NCBI RefSeq assembly: GCF_004366035.1
Contig: NZ_SOEE01000007.1
Location: forward strand, 124,001-188,000
Source: Cytobacillus oceanisediminis
Lineage (GTDB): Bacteria; Bacillota; Bacilli; Bacillales; Cytobacillaceae
DNA: 64,000 nucleotides
Direction: 5' to 3'
Shown here: positions 32,772 through 40,300 of the stretch, piece after piece
How the letters are laid out: the number at the start of each line of letters is the position of its first letter
Numbering within the stretch: position 1 is the first letter of the stretch
Notes under the pieces: generated by a model
Told to the model about the DNA's origin: nothing
Database searches by the model: none
Seen by the model: only the letters and a program-made list of their open reading frames with translations
Program-made: the position numbers and the translations under genes

Positions 32772-33794
32772 ATGCCAACAGCGATCTTTGGTTCCATTGA
32801 GGCAGGAGCAATTTATGCCTTAATGGCATTAGGGGTTTACCTATCATTCAGAATACTGGATTTTCCCGATCTGACGGTGGATGGAAGCTTTGTAACGGGC
32901 GCATCTGTAGCGGCTGTCATGATAGTAGGAGGATACAATCCATTTTTGGCAACAATGACAGCTTTGCTTGCGGGGTTTGCAGCAGGCTGCCTTACAGGCC
33001 TTCTTCATACAAAAGGAAAAATTAATGCCCTTTTGTCCGGAATATTAATGATGATCGCATTATACTCTATCAATCTCCGGATTATGGGCAAGTCAAATGT
33101 TCCGCTGCTGTCTGAGGAAACGGCTATCACAAAGCTTACAGCATTCTGGCAGGAGCTTGGGATTGACCAGGCTATTCAAAGCCTGATTGGGGCATTAGGA
33201 ATGGGTTTCATCCCAAAGACCTGGGGTATTCTGATTTTAATGTTAATACTAGCCTTTGCTGCGAAAGTATTGATTGATCTTTTCTTAAAGACAGATATTG
33301 GACTGGCTATACGTGCAACAGGCGACAATGAGACAATGATCCGAAGCTTTTCTGCTGATACAGATCTTCTGAAGATAGCTGGCTTGGGCATTTCAAATGC
33401 ACTGGTTGCTTTTTCTGGAGCATTAGTGGCACAGTATAACGGATTCAGTGACGTCGGAATGGGAATCGGGATGATTATCATCGGACTTGCATCCGTAATC
33501 ATTGGAGAAGCAATCTTTGGTGCAAAAACAATTGTACGAGCAACACTGGCTGTCATTGGAGGAGCCATTTTATATCGTATTATAGTCACTCTTGCATTGA
33601 GAGTTGAATTCCTTGAAACGGGAGATATGAAGCTAATTACAGCAGTAATCGTGATTGGTGCGCTTATTCTGCCAAAGCTTATTCAGCAGCAAAAAGAAAA
33701 GCAGAGAAAGCGGCGGAGATTAGCGGAAGCAAAAAAAACTAATGCTTACGGGAAAAGTGGTGAACATCTTGCTGCAATTAAATCAGATTCATAA
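32772..33794 (+). CDS. ABC importer permease
   Basis: A 340-residue permease of the branched-chain amino acid/LivH type (BPD_transp_2). It opens MPTAIFGSIEAGAIYALMALGVYLSFRILDFPDLTVDGSF, followed by about eight or nine helices, and has the coupling-loop-like DIGLAIRATGDNETMIRSF. It has a basic cytoplasmic tail (KEKQRKRRRLAEAKK). It lies between the binding protein and the ATPase, whose start codon overlaps its 3' end. A GAAAGGGAG site precedes the ATG. Confidence 0.9.
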   Translation: MPTAIFGSIEAGAIYALMALGVYLSFRILDFPDLTVDGSFVTGASVAAVMIVGGYNPFLATMTALLAGFAAGCLTGLLHTKGKINALLSGILMMIALYSINLRIMGKSNVPLLSEETAITKLTAFWQELGIDQAIQSLIGALGMGFIPKTWGILILMLILAFAAKVLIDLFLKTDIGLAIRATGDNETMIRSFSADTDLLKIAGLGISNALVAFSGALVAQYNGFSDVGMGIGMIIIGLASVIIGEAIFGAKTIVRATLAVIGGAILYRIIVTLALRVEFLETGDMKLITAVIVIGALILPKLIQQQKEKQRKRRRLAEAKKTNAYGKSGEHLAAIKSDS

Positions 33795-34563
33795 AGTGTT
33801 TAATGAGGGAACTCCAGACGAAAAAACAGCACTACACAGAATCGATCTTCATTTAAAGCCAGGAGACTTCATGACGGTTATCGGCAGTAATGGAGCGGGA
33901 AAATCTACTCTTATGAATATGATTTCCGGCAAATTGATTCCTGATATAGGAGAAGTGCTGGTTGATGGCACTGATGTCACTCTTGTGAAAGAACATAAAA
34001 GATCCAGACTGATTGGACGTGTTTTCCAGGATCCGATGGCAGGAACAGCCCCTTCCATGACGATTGAAGAAAATCTTGCCATTGCTTATTCGAGAACTAT
34101 GGCGCGTGGCCTTAGCAAAGGAGTTTCCAAGAAACGACGCGACTTTTTCCGGGAAAAGCTGGAAATGCTGCATCTTGGATTGGAAAACAGGCTTTCGGCA
34201 AAAGTCGGACTGTTGTCAGGCGGGGAAAGGCAGGCGTTATCCCTGTTGATGGCGACTTTCACAGAACCTAAAATATTGCTTTTAGACGAACATACCGCTG
34301 CCTTGGACCCAGCTCGTGCAGAATTGATTACCAGCCTTACGAAAGAGATTGTGGAAACATATAAACTTACCACATTAATGGTGACCCACAATATGCAGCA
34401 GGCACTTGACCTGGGAAATAGGCTGATCATGATGGATAAGGGCCAGATCATTTTTGAAACAAATGAAGACCAAAAGAAAGAGTTGACTGTCGAAAAACTG
34501 CTTGAAGAATTCCAAAAAATACGTGGAGAGAAAATGAGCAGCGATAAGGCTGTATTAATCTAA
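33769..34563 (+). CDS. ABC importer ATP-binding protein
   Basis: A 264-residue ABC ATPase: Walker A GSNGAGKST, signature LSGGERQ, Walker B ILLLDEHTAALD (DEH where most family members have DEP) and switch histidine in MVTHNMQ. The frame is open back to 33742. TTG at 33769 gives the usual N-terminus (MLQLNQIHKVFNEGTPDEKTALHRIDL), with GTGGTG six bases upstream; the GTGs at 33757 and 33760 are alternatives. It overlaps the permease gene by 26 bases. It energises the importer. Confidence 0.88.
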   Translation: MLQLNQIHKVFNEGTPDEKTALHRIDLHLKPGDFMTVIGSNGAGKSTLMNMISGKLIPDIGEVLVDGTDVTLVKEHKRSRLIGRVFQDPMAGTAPSMTIEENLAIAYSRTMARGLSKGVSKKRRDFFREKLEMLHLGLENRLSAKVGLLSGGERQALSLLMATFTEPKILLLDEHTAALDPARAELITSLTKEIVETYKLTTLMVTHNMQQALDLGNRLIMMDKGQIIFETNEDQKKELTVEKLLEEFQKIRGEKMSSDKAVLI

Positions 34564-34570
34564 AGGGAGA

Positions 34571-34612
34571 CCGGACAAAAGGCTTTTGGCTTTGTCCGGC
34601 TTGTTTGTTTTG
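34571..34612 (+). terminator. Terminator of the ABC importer operon
   Basis: CCGGACAAA and TTTGTCCGG pair, with inner GCC/GGC-like pairs, and are followed by CTTGTTTGTTTT. Confidence 0.82.
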
Positions 34613-34662
34613 GAAATATTCCAGTAAAAAAGCCTACCGCCCGCAGCGATATGCCAGCTTTT

Positions 34663-35214
34663 TCATGGATAATACATGACTGCCTGGCAGCGAATCAGTT
34701 CGTCTCCGATATTTTTATACGTATGCGCTTTATTTGCTGAGAATTTTATTGAATTGCCGGGGCGGACAGTGATTCGCTGGTCTCCGATTTCTATTTCAAG
34801 CGTTCCGGACATGACAGTGATATATTCTTCAACACCCTCATTATGTTTATCAGATGTATGCTGGCATCCCGGTTCAATTTCGACTGTGAAGATCTCGAAT
34901 TTCTTGCGGGGGTCAAAAGGGAACACGGGATAAACCCTGTAGCTGCCCATGCTCTCCATTATTGGAGTTAGAGTCTTCAATTCTATGAGCTGGACATCTG
35001 ATGGTTCCTCGTGAATAAGTGAGGAAAATGAAACCTGAAGGCCGCTCGCGATTTTCCAAAGGGTGGTGACAGTCGGGTTGGATTCCCCCCGCTCAATCTG
35101 CCCCAGCATAGCCTTGCTGACCCCGGTTATTTCTGCCGCTGCATCCAGGCTGTAACCTCTTGTTTTTCGAATATTCCTCAGGTTTTCCCCAATGCTTTTT
35201 TGAATATTCTCCAT
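34663..35214 (-). CDS. XRE-family regulator with cupin domain
   Basis: A 183-residue protein: helix-turn-helix of the XRE/Cro type at residues 5-60 (IGENLRNIRKTRGYSLDAAAEITGVSKAMLGQIERGESNPTVTTLWKIASGLQVSFSSLI) and a C-terminal cupin barrel (EIEPGCQHTSDKHNEGVEEYITVMSGTLEIEIGDQRITVRPGNSIKFSANKAHTYKN). Cupin-containing XRE regulators sense small molecules, often amino acids or polyamines. It is divergent from azlCD, and an inverted repeat lies in between, so control of azlCD and of itself is inferred. GGAGG precedes ATG 35214. Confidence 0.88.
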   Translation of the reverse strand: MENIQKSIGENLRNIRKTRGYSLDAAAEITGVSKAMLGQIERGESNPTVTTLWKIASGLQVSFSSLIHEEPSDVQLIELKTLTPIMESMGSYRVYPVFPFDPRKKFEIFTVEIEPGCQHTSDKHNEGVEEYITVMSGTLEIEIGDQRITVRPGNSIKFSANKAHTYKNIGDELIRCQAVMYYP

Positions 35215-35231
35215 TATATCCTCCAAGTTTA

Positions 35232-35251
35232 TTGTGTAATATAACGCACAA
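35232..35251. promoter_or_regulatory. Inverted repeat between the XRE-cupin gene and azlC
   Basis: TTGTGT, 8 bases, GCACAA: arms complementary at 5 of 6 positions. It lies 18 bases upstream of the regulator's start codon, a position suited to autorepression. A candidate operator only. Confidence 0.4.
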
Positions 35252-35282
35252 ATGTATAATATATTATATCAACGCGTCATTC

Positions 35283-35310
35283 TTCAATATTAAGTCTATT
35301 ATAGTATAAT
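35283..35310 (+). promoter_or_regulatory. Candidate azlC promoter
   Basis: TTCAAT, 16 bases, TATAAT, about 40 bases before azlC. The -10 is perfect and the -35 poor. Confidence 0.5.
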
Positions 35311-35350
35311 TTTCAGGCCTGGTATTATATTTTTTAAGGCGGTGAGCATT

Positions 35351-36067
35351 ATGGCAGAACTTGCAGTCGGCAAGCCTTCCGGGGAGTATAGGAAAGGGGT
35401 GCAGTCGGGAATCAGCATCGCGATAGGATATGCACCCATCGCTCTAACATTTGGGCTGCTCGCCAAAGCAACTGGTCTTTCAATTGGTGAAACAGCTTTA
35501 ATGAGTTTGCTCGTATTTGCAGGTGCAGCACAGTACATATCCCTGAGCCTTCTTTCATTGGGAACGGGCATATTTGAAATTGTTTTGACAACTTTTATCG
35601 TGAATATCAGGCACTTCTTGATGTCAACCTCTCTTAATGAAACGTGGGATGATGAGCAGGCTGCTAACAAGGTAATTTTATCTTTTGGGATTACGGACGA
35701 AACTTTCTCAGTTGCAGCAGTACGTGAAGAAAAGGTAACAAGCGGTTATATGCTTGGGCTTATCTCGGTTTCCTATGCAAGCTGGGTCATTTGCTCGGGG
35801 CTTGGGCACCTAATTGGTGCGAGCCTTCCGCAAACCTTGCAGGAAAGCATGTCTGTTGCTCTTTATGCCATGTTTGTCGGCCTTCTCGTTCCGTCTATGA
35901 AAAAGAGTGCAAAAGTTGTATTTCTTGCGGCACTGGCAGCGTGTTTTAACACAATTTTCACTTTGACTGATACGCTATCGACTGGCTGGGCAATTGTACT
36001 GGCCACGCTTTTATCAGCTGTAATAGTAGAATGGATTGAAAATGTAAAAAACAGGCACAGGGGGTAG
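35351..36067 (+). CDS. azlC: AzlC family branched-chain amino acid exporter, large subunit
   Basis: A 238-residue membrane protein with the AzlC pattern GVQSGISIAIGYAPIALTFGLLAKATGLSIGETALMSLLVFAGAAQYIS and IVNIRHFLMSTSL. With AzlD it forms an exporter of branched-chain amino acids and analogues such as azaleucine. GTG 35342 is in frame, but AAGGCGGTG lies well placed before ATG 35351. azlD starts 5 bases after its stop. Confidence 0.9.
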   Translation: MAELAVGKPSGEYRKGVQSGISIAIGYAPIALTFGLLAKATGLSIGETALMSLLVFAGAAQYISLSLLSLGTGIFEIVLTTFIVNIRHFLMSTSLNETWDDEQAANKVILSFGITDETFSVAAVREEKVTSGYMLGLISVSYASWVICSGLGHLIGASLPQTLQESMSVALYAMFVGLLVPSMKKSAKVVFLAALAACFNTIFTLTDTLSTGWAIVLATLLSAVIVEWIENVKNRHRG

Positions 36068-36072
36068 CGGCA

Positions 36073-36378
36073 ATGAGTAGCCATATCGTGTGGATGATTG
36101 TTGGGATGGCAGCAGTTACATATATCCCAAGGCTGCTGCCTTTCGTGCTTTTTAAGGGGAAGGAGCTTCCCGGGTTTGTTCAGGGGATATTAAAGAATGT
36201 GCCGTATGCGACATTAGGGGCACTCATTTTTCCAGGCATTCTGTTTATAAATGAGGATATTTGGTTTGGGCTGCTCGGGGCAGCTGCTGCTTTTCTGGCA
36301 GCCTTTTTAGGTGCAAATGTGATTGTTGTTGTATTAGGGTCGATTGCTGTGTTATCTGTATATTCTTTCTTATTTTAG
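36073..36378 (+). CDS. azlD: AzlD family small subunit
   Basis: A 101-residue protein with three or four membrane helices, the AzlD partner of AzlC (AAVTYIPRLLPFVLF, PYATLGALIFPGIL). Pairs of AzlC and AzlD are always adjacent and needed together. AGGGGGTAG precedes the ATG. A terminator follows at 36402. Confidence 0.9.
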   Translation: MSSHIVWMIVGMAAVTYIPRLLPFVLFKGKELPGFVQGILKNVPYATLGALIFPGILFINEDIWFGLLGAAAAFLAAFLGANVIVVVLGSIAVLSVYSFLF

Positions 36379-36401
36379 AAAAGATTATTATTGATGTTCT
36401 T

Positions 36402-36431
36402 TAGCCGGTTCCTTCTAGAACCGGCTTTTTC
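36402..36431 (+). terminator. Terminator after azlD
   Basis: AGCCGGTTC and GAACCGGCT pair around a 6-base loop, followed by TTTTT. Confidence 0.93.
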
Positions 36432-36544
36432 AATAGAACTGCTGTAATAGGCTAATAACTTGGATTGTCCCATCAAAATAGTTCTAATTTCAGATTTTTA
36501 TACTAAACTAAATATAGAAAGGTTGTACCATAAGGGGGGATCAT

Positions 36545-37837
36545 ATGGCGCGAAAATTAGGCTTTTACGGGGCGCTGGCCTTTTTCGTATACGGTTTATT
36601 TTTTTATTGGTATTTATTCTATTTTGCTGACAGCAGTTTGCCCTTTGAGTATGAAGGCTCTCGGGCAGATCCGGCTACTTTCCTGAACGGAAGGGAACTG
36701 ATGCTCAGTGAGGAATATTCTAAAATAAGAAACCTGCTGTTTTTTATTTCTACACCTTTTGAATGGATTTTCTATCTATTCATTCTTTTATTTGGCTTAT
36801 CCAAGGCTTTTAAGAAGTGGGCTGAGCAGACTGCACCTTATAAATTCCTGCAAACGGCGATCTATTTGATTTGGCTTTCTTTTTTCGCGTTTATTGCCAC
36901 TATGCCATTAAGCTATATCAGCTTTTCACTTTCCAAAACGTATAATATCTCAACTCAGAGCTTCAGCGGATGGATGAAGGATGAGCTCATTGATTTTTGG
37001 ATTAATTATGGAATGATGGTTCTCATTGTGTCTGTATTGTACTGGCTGATTAATAAGAGCAGGAAGAGATGGTGGCTTTATGCCTGGCTATTGTCTGTTC
37101 CATTTACCTTATTTATGATGTTCCTGCAGCCGGTTGTCATTGACCCTCTGTATAATGATTTCTATCCTTTGAAAAACAAGGAACTTGAAACGAAAATTCT
37201 TGATTTGGCAAATCAGGCTAAAATACCTGCTGAACATGTCTTTGAAGTCGATATGGCAGAGAAAACAAATGCGCTGAATGCATATGTGACAGGTATCGGA
37301 TCAAATTCAAGAATTGTTCTATGGGATACAACCCTGAATAAATTAACTGAAGATCAGATCCTGTTTATAATGGCACATGAAATGGCCCACTACGTGGAAA
37401 AGCATATATATATCGGAATTGGCGGTTACTTGCTGCTTTCCCTGCTGGGACTTTATTTGACAGCCAAATTAATGGAGAAAGCAGTCGATAAATGGGGAAG
37501 GGCGCTAAAAATTCCTGCGGTAAATGATATTAGGTCCCTGCCGCTGTTTTTGATGATTCTTTCGATGCTGCTCTTTATTTCAAGCCCTCTTTCCAATTTT
37601 GTTTCACGTTATCAGGAAACAAGGGCAGACCGCTATGCCATCGAAATGACGAAGGACTCAATAGCAGCAATAGAATCATTTCAGGAGCTGACACGTGCAG
37701 GTTTAAGCCAGGTTAATCCGCCTCTTCTCGTAAAAATATTCAGGTATGGACATCCCACCATGCTGGAGCGTATTTCCATGCTTGAAGAATTTGAAATGGA
37801 ACAGAGGCAAAATGAAAGGAAGCAGGCGGCAGACTGA
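36545..37837 (+). CDS. yhfN: M48 family membrane metalloprotease YhfN
   Basis: A 430-residue CAAX-protease-like M48 peptidase: several N-terminal membrane helices, the zinc site FIMAHEMAHYVEKH (HExxH near residue 280) and the downstream glutamate in SRYQETRADRYAIEM. It resembles Ste24-type proteases and B. subtilis YhfN, which is of similar length. AAGGGGGGATC lies before the ATG. It probably takes part in membrane-protein quality control. Confidence 0.9.
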   Translation: MARKLGFYGALAFFVYGLFFYWYLFYFADSSLPFEYEGSRADPATFLNGRELMLSEEYSKIRNLLFFISTPFEWIFYLFILLFGLSKAFKKWAEQTAPYKFLQTAIYLIWLSFFAFIATMPLSYISFSLSKTYNISTQSFSGWMKDELIDFWINYGMMVLIVSVLYWLINKSRKRWWLYAWLLSVPFTLFMMFLQPVVIDPLYNDFYPLKNKELETKILDLANQAKIPAEHVFEVDMAEKTNALNAYVTGIGSNSRIVLWDTTLNKLTEDQILFIMAHEMAHYVEKHIYIGIGGYLLLSLLGLYLTAKLMEKAVDKWGRALKIPAVNDIRSLPLFLMILSMLLFISSPLSNFVSRYQETRADRYAIEMTKDSIAAIESFQELTRAGLSQVNPPLLVKIFRYGHPTMLERISMLEEFEMEQRQNERKQAAD

Positions 37838-37854
37838 TTTGACAAAAATATGAG

Positions 37855-37885
37855 AAAAAAGCAGGCCATGTGGCTTGCTTTTTTA
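37855..37885. terminator. Bidirectional terminator between yhfN and the S51 peptidase gene
   Basis: AAAAAAGCAGGCC and GGCTTGCTTTTTT pair around ATGT. It serves both convergent genes. Confidence 0.88.
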
Positions 37886-38527
37886 TATTTCATTCTTATA
37901 AATATGTATGCGGCCTTCAATAACATTCTGAATTTCATTATAAAAATAAATGCCTGCATCATCATCAATTCCATAACCAGCCGCGACATTGGTTTTCCCG
38001 GCTGCCCTCTTTAAATTTTCCCCTTCATTCCATTTAGTGTAATGGACACTTATGACACAATCCCTGATTAACCCGATACCTTTTAGAAATAGATGCTGTT
38101 TTTCAGGTGTATCGATAGGGGGAATTATGCAATGCTCCGGAATGATTAGGGCACCTGCCGAAAAACCTGCTACCGGTATACCGTTCATATACATTTTGCC
38201 AATGTATTCTCCCACTTTAGTATCCACAATAAAACTTCTGTATTTTTCCGTTTCACCGCCTCCAATGATGATGCCGGAACAGGACACCAACTCTTGAAAA
38301 AAAGATTCTGATGGTGCAGGGGAAAGCGGAAGATAACAGAAATTCCTTGCGCCATTTTGAGTTAAGGCAGCAGTATACTTATTCATATAGCCTTCCCAGC
38401 CTTCCCTTTCCAAAAAGAGTATAGCTATTTTGCCAGTAGCTCCGGAAGCCAGCTCTGTAAACTTTTTTCCAAGCCTTTGTCCGAATGGAGGGCTTCCGCC
38501 CATTAAAAATAAATGCCTGCTGTCCAT
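37883..38527 (-). CDS. S51-type peptidase (peptidase E/cyanophycinase fold)
   Basis: A 214-residue protein of the class I glutamine-amidotransferase-like fold used by peptidase E. The nucleophile serine lies in the elbow VAGFSAGALI (about residue 124), and GIIIGGGETEKYR, VISVHYTKWNE and GIDDDAGIYF supply other active-site positions. Peptidase E removes N-terminal aspartate from dipeptides, while cyanophycinase cleaves beta-aspartyl-arginine chains; which applies is not clear. The start lacks a strong ribosome-binding site (CAGGAGAAAATTT is adequate). Confidence 0.82.
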   Translation of the reverse strand: MDSRHLFLMGGSPPFGQRLGKKFTELASGATGKIAILFLEREGWEGYMNKYTAALTQNGARNFCYLPLSPAPSESFFQELVSCSGIIIGGGETEKYRSFIVDTKVGEYIGKMYMNGIPVAGFSAGALIIPEHCIIPPIDTPEKQHLFLKGIGLIRDCVISVHYTKWNEGENLKRAAGKTNVAAGYGIDDDAGIYFYNEIQNVIEGRIHIYKNEI

Positions 38528-38549
38528 AAATTTTCTCCTGCCTTATAAA

Positions 38550-38578
38550 AATAAAATACCCCGCCAATTGGCGGGGGC
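38550..38578 (-). terminator. Terminator after the IDEAL-domain gene
   Basis: A perfect 18-base palindrome, CCCCGCCAATTGGCGGGG (38559-38576), followed on the minus strand by TATTTTATTTTT. Confidence 0.88.
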
Positions 38579-38589
38579 AAACTGGTTTA

Positions 38590-38826
38590 CTAAGTGCCAA
38601 AACGTTTGGAAAGTTCTTTGTACTTCTTTGATAAATGCATAAATGACGGTTTATTTCTTTCATCAATCGCTGCGTCTATTTTATTCATCAGCTTTTCTTT
38701 TTCGGTATTCAGCAGAATCTCGGAAACAAGCATATCAATATAAAGATCAAGAACAAAAGAATCCTTATGGTTTTTCCGTTTCATCCCATTGGTTTTCATC
38801 AATTCGGTGTATGATTTTTCCTTCAT
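38590..38826 (-). CDS. yhzC: IDEAL-domain small protein (YhzC-like)
   Basis: A 78-residue protein whose C-terminal half, LMNKIDAAIDERNKPSFMHLSKKYKEL, carries the IDEAL motif. The domain is found in bacillar proteins such as YpiB and in small stand-alone proteins. A similar 77-residue gene lies next to comK in B. subtilis, so position supports the name. GAGGGGTGAT-type site (AGGGGTGAT) precedes ATG 38826. A link with competence is suggested only by position. Confidence 0.75.
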   Translation of the reverse strand: MKEKSYTELMKTNGMKRKNHKDSFVLDLYIDMLVSEILLNTEKEKLMNKIDAAIDERNKPSFMHLSKKYKELSKRFGT

Positions 38827-39025
38827 GGAAATCACCCCTGAGCTTTTTAATATTATATGGAATTGCCTCTAAATATTCAACTAAGTTTTTTAAATTTTTA
38901 GAAAATATTTTCGGAATGTCGAAATTGTGAACAAATTAGAAACTATTAAATAAATTAGTAATTTTTAGATAAATTGGTGTTAATATGGAAAAGCGAGAGC
39001 GAAATAGAAAAGGAGATGAAAATTT

Positions 39026-39580
39026 ATGAGCCATAATACCCAAATGATTGAAGAGTATGAAGTCAATCCAAATACAATGATTATCAAACCCCTCGCTTAT
39101 GGGCTGAAAGTTTATTCGCAAATCTGGGAGCTTGATGATGAGGTTACTTCCCCTTTTAAGCCAATCGATATAATTAAAAGCAGCTGCAGATATTTTGGAT
39201 CAAGCTATGAAGGCAGAAAAGAGGGTACACGCCAATTAACCGGCATTACCCATAAAGCTCCAATAACGATCGACCCCACAAATTTCATTTATTTTTTCCC
39301 GACGGCTTCTCCAAACAATCCTGAATGCATCTGGATTGCATTGGATCATATCAATTATTTTAAGCGAGCGGAAAACGCACATACTCAAGTGGTTTTCAAG
39401 AATAAGCAAAGCTTCATCATTCCAGTATCTTATACTACTCTTAATAATCAGGTGCTCAGAACAGCTTTACTAAAAACGACATTGATAAGGAGGATAGAGG
39501 ATTCAGAGAGAAAGGCACTGTACTTTTTGAATGGTTCCAAAATAATGAATGCTTCGGAGAGAACTGGAGCCTACCAATAG
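39026..39580 (+). CDS. comK: Competence transcription factor ComK
   Basis: A 184-residue protein matching ComK: MIEEYEVNPNTMIIKPLAYG at the start, then DIIKSSCRYFGSSYEGRKEGTRQLTGITHKAPITIDP and FPTASPNNPECIWIALDHI. ComK activates DNA-uptake genes by binding pairs of A/T boxes. AAAAGGAGATG precedes the ATG. The upstream region is very A/T-rich, as needed for ComK autoregulation, but no exact AAAA-N5-TTTT box is present in 38836-39025. A terminator follows. Confidence 0.95.
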   Translation: MSHNTQMIEEYEVNPNTMIIKPLAYGLKVYSQIWELDDEVTSPFKPIDIIKSSCRYFGSSYEGRKEGTRQLTGITHKAPITIDPTNFIYFFPTASPNNPECIWIALDHINYFKRAENAHTQVVFKNKQSFIIPVSYTTLNNQVLRTALLKTTLIRRIEDSERKALYFLNGSKIMNASERTGAYQ

Positions 39581-39599
39581 AGAAGGGAAAGGATAAATA

Positions 39600-39635
39600 A
39601 GAAGCATGCGGAATTTCATGCTTCTGTTTTCCGTG
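39600..39635 (+). terminator. Terminator after comK
   Basis: GAAGCATG and CATGCTTC pair around an 8-base loop, followed by TGTTTT. Confidence 0.85.
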
Positions 39636-39678
39636 TGTATATTACATTATTAGCTGCAGGCTTTTCTTATTACAAATA

Positions 39679-40068
39679 TTAATTTGCCTTCAGATTTTTT
39701 CCTGGTCCAGGTATAGGTTTTTTAATAAGATAATATGTCATCAGCTCCTGGACTTTATTGCGGATGCGGGGGTTAAAGTAATTATGGTGCTCCTCATATC
39801 CTTTGTAAAGGAACATGAACATAGTAAATGCCTCATCTCTCTTTATTTCCTGGACCTTAAGCTGGTGTTTATTCATATAGCGTTTTACCTCAGAGAGTTC
39901 ACTTTGAATGACCTTCATTGTTTCTTCAACCAAATCAAGATAAGGCTGTTTTAGTTTAAATGGGCTTTTATTAATGACGATGGAGTCGCGATTTAAAATG
40001 GTTAGCACCATTGGCAAATAAATAGCCTGTTCCATGATATTACGGTCTTCCTCAGGAATTCTGGTCAT
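39679..40068 (-). CDS. yhjD: YhjD-like protein of unknown function
   Basis: A 129-residue soluble protein, MTRIPEEDRNIMEQAIYLPMVLTILNRD..., with KRDEAFTMFMFLYKGYEEHHNYFNPRIRNKVQELMTYYL near the end. It resembles the B. subtilis YhjD protein as I recall it, and YhjE is encoded nearby, which supports the name. The C-terminal tail is proline-rich and basic. No catalytic motif is visible. The ribosome-binding site GGGAGC is fair. Function unknown. Confidence 0.7.
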   Translation of the reverse strand: MTRIPEEDRNIMEQAIYLPMVLTILNRDSIVINKSPFKLKQPYLDLVEETMKVIQSELSEVKRYMNKHQLKVQEIKRDEAFTMFMFLYKGYEEHHNYFNPRIRNKVQELMTYYLIKKPIPGPGKNLKAN

Positions 40069-40300
40069 GTTTTTTCTGCTCCCTTAATCAATAGTATCCT
40101 GTCAGCATTACAGAACAAGTGTTCTTGTTTAATTTTACAAAGGAATGTTTTTTCTTGCAAGAGCCTATATTTGTCGAAACGCTGTTATTCTTCATCATTT
40201 CCAATAATTAAAAAAAGTTTCAGCCAGCAGCTTATTGAGAAGGGATTTTATTTCTGATGTCGAAATAAGTAGAACAGCACAGTTAGGAAGGATGGAATAA

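Noticed and set aside
38836-39025. Canonical ComK box (AAAA-N5-TTTT) upstream of comK
   Set aside because: The region is AT-rich but no exact match is present, so autoregulatory sites cannot be placed from sequence alone.
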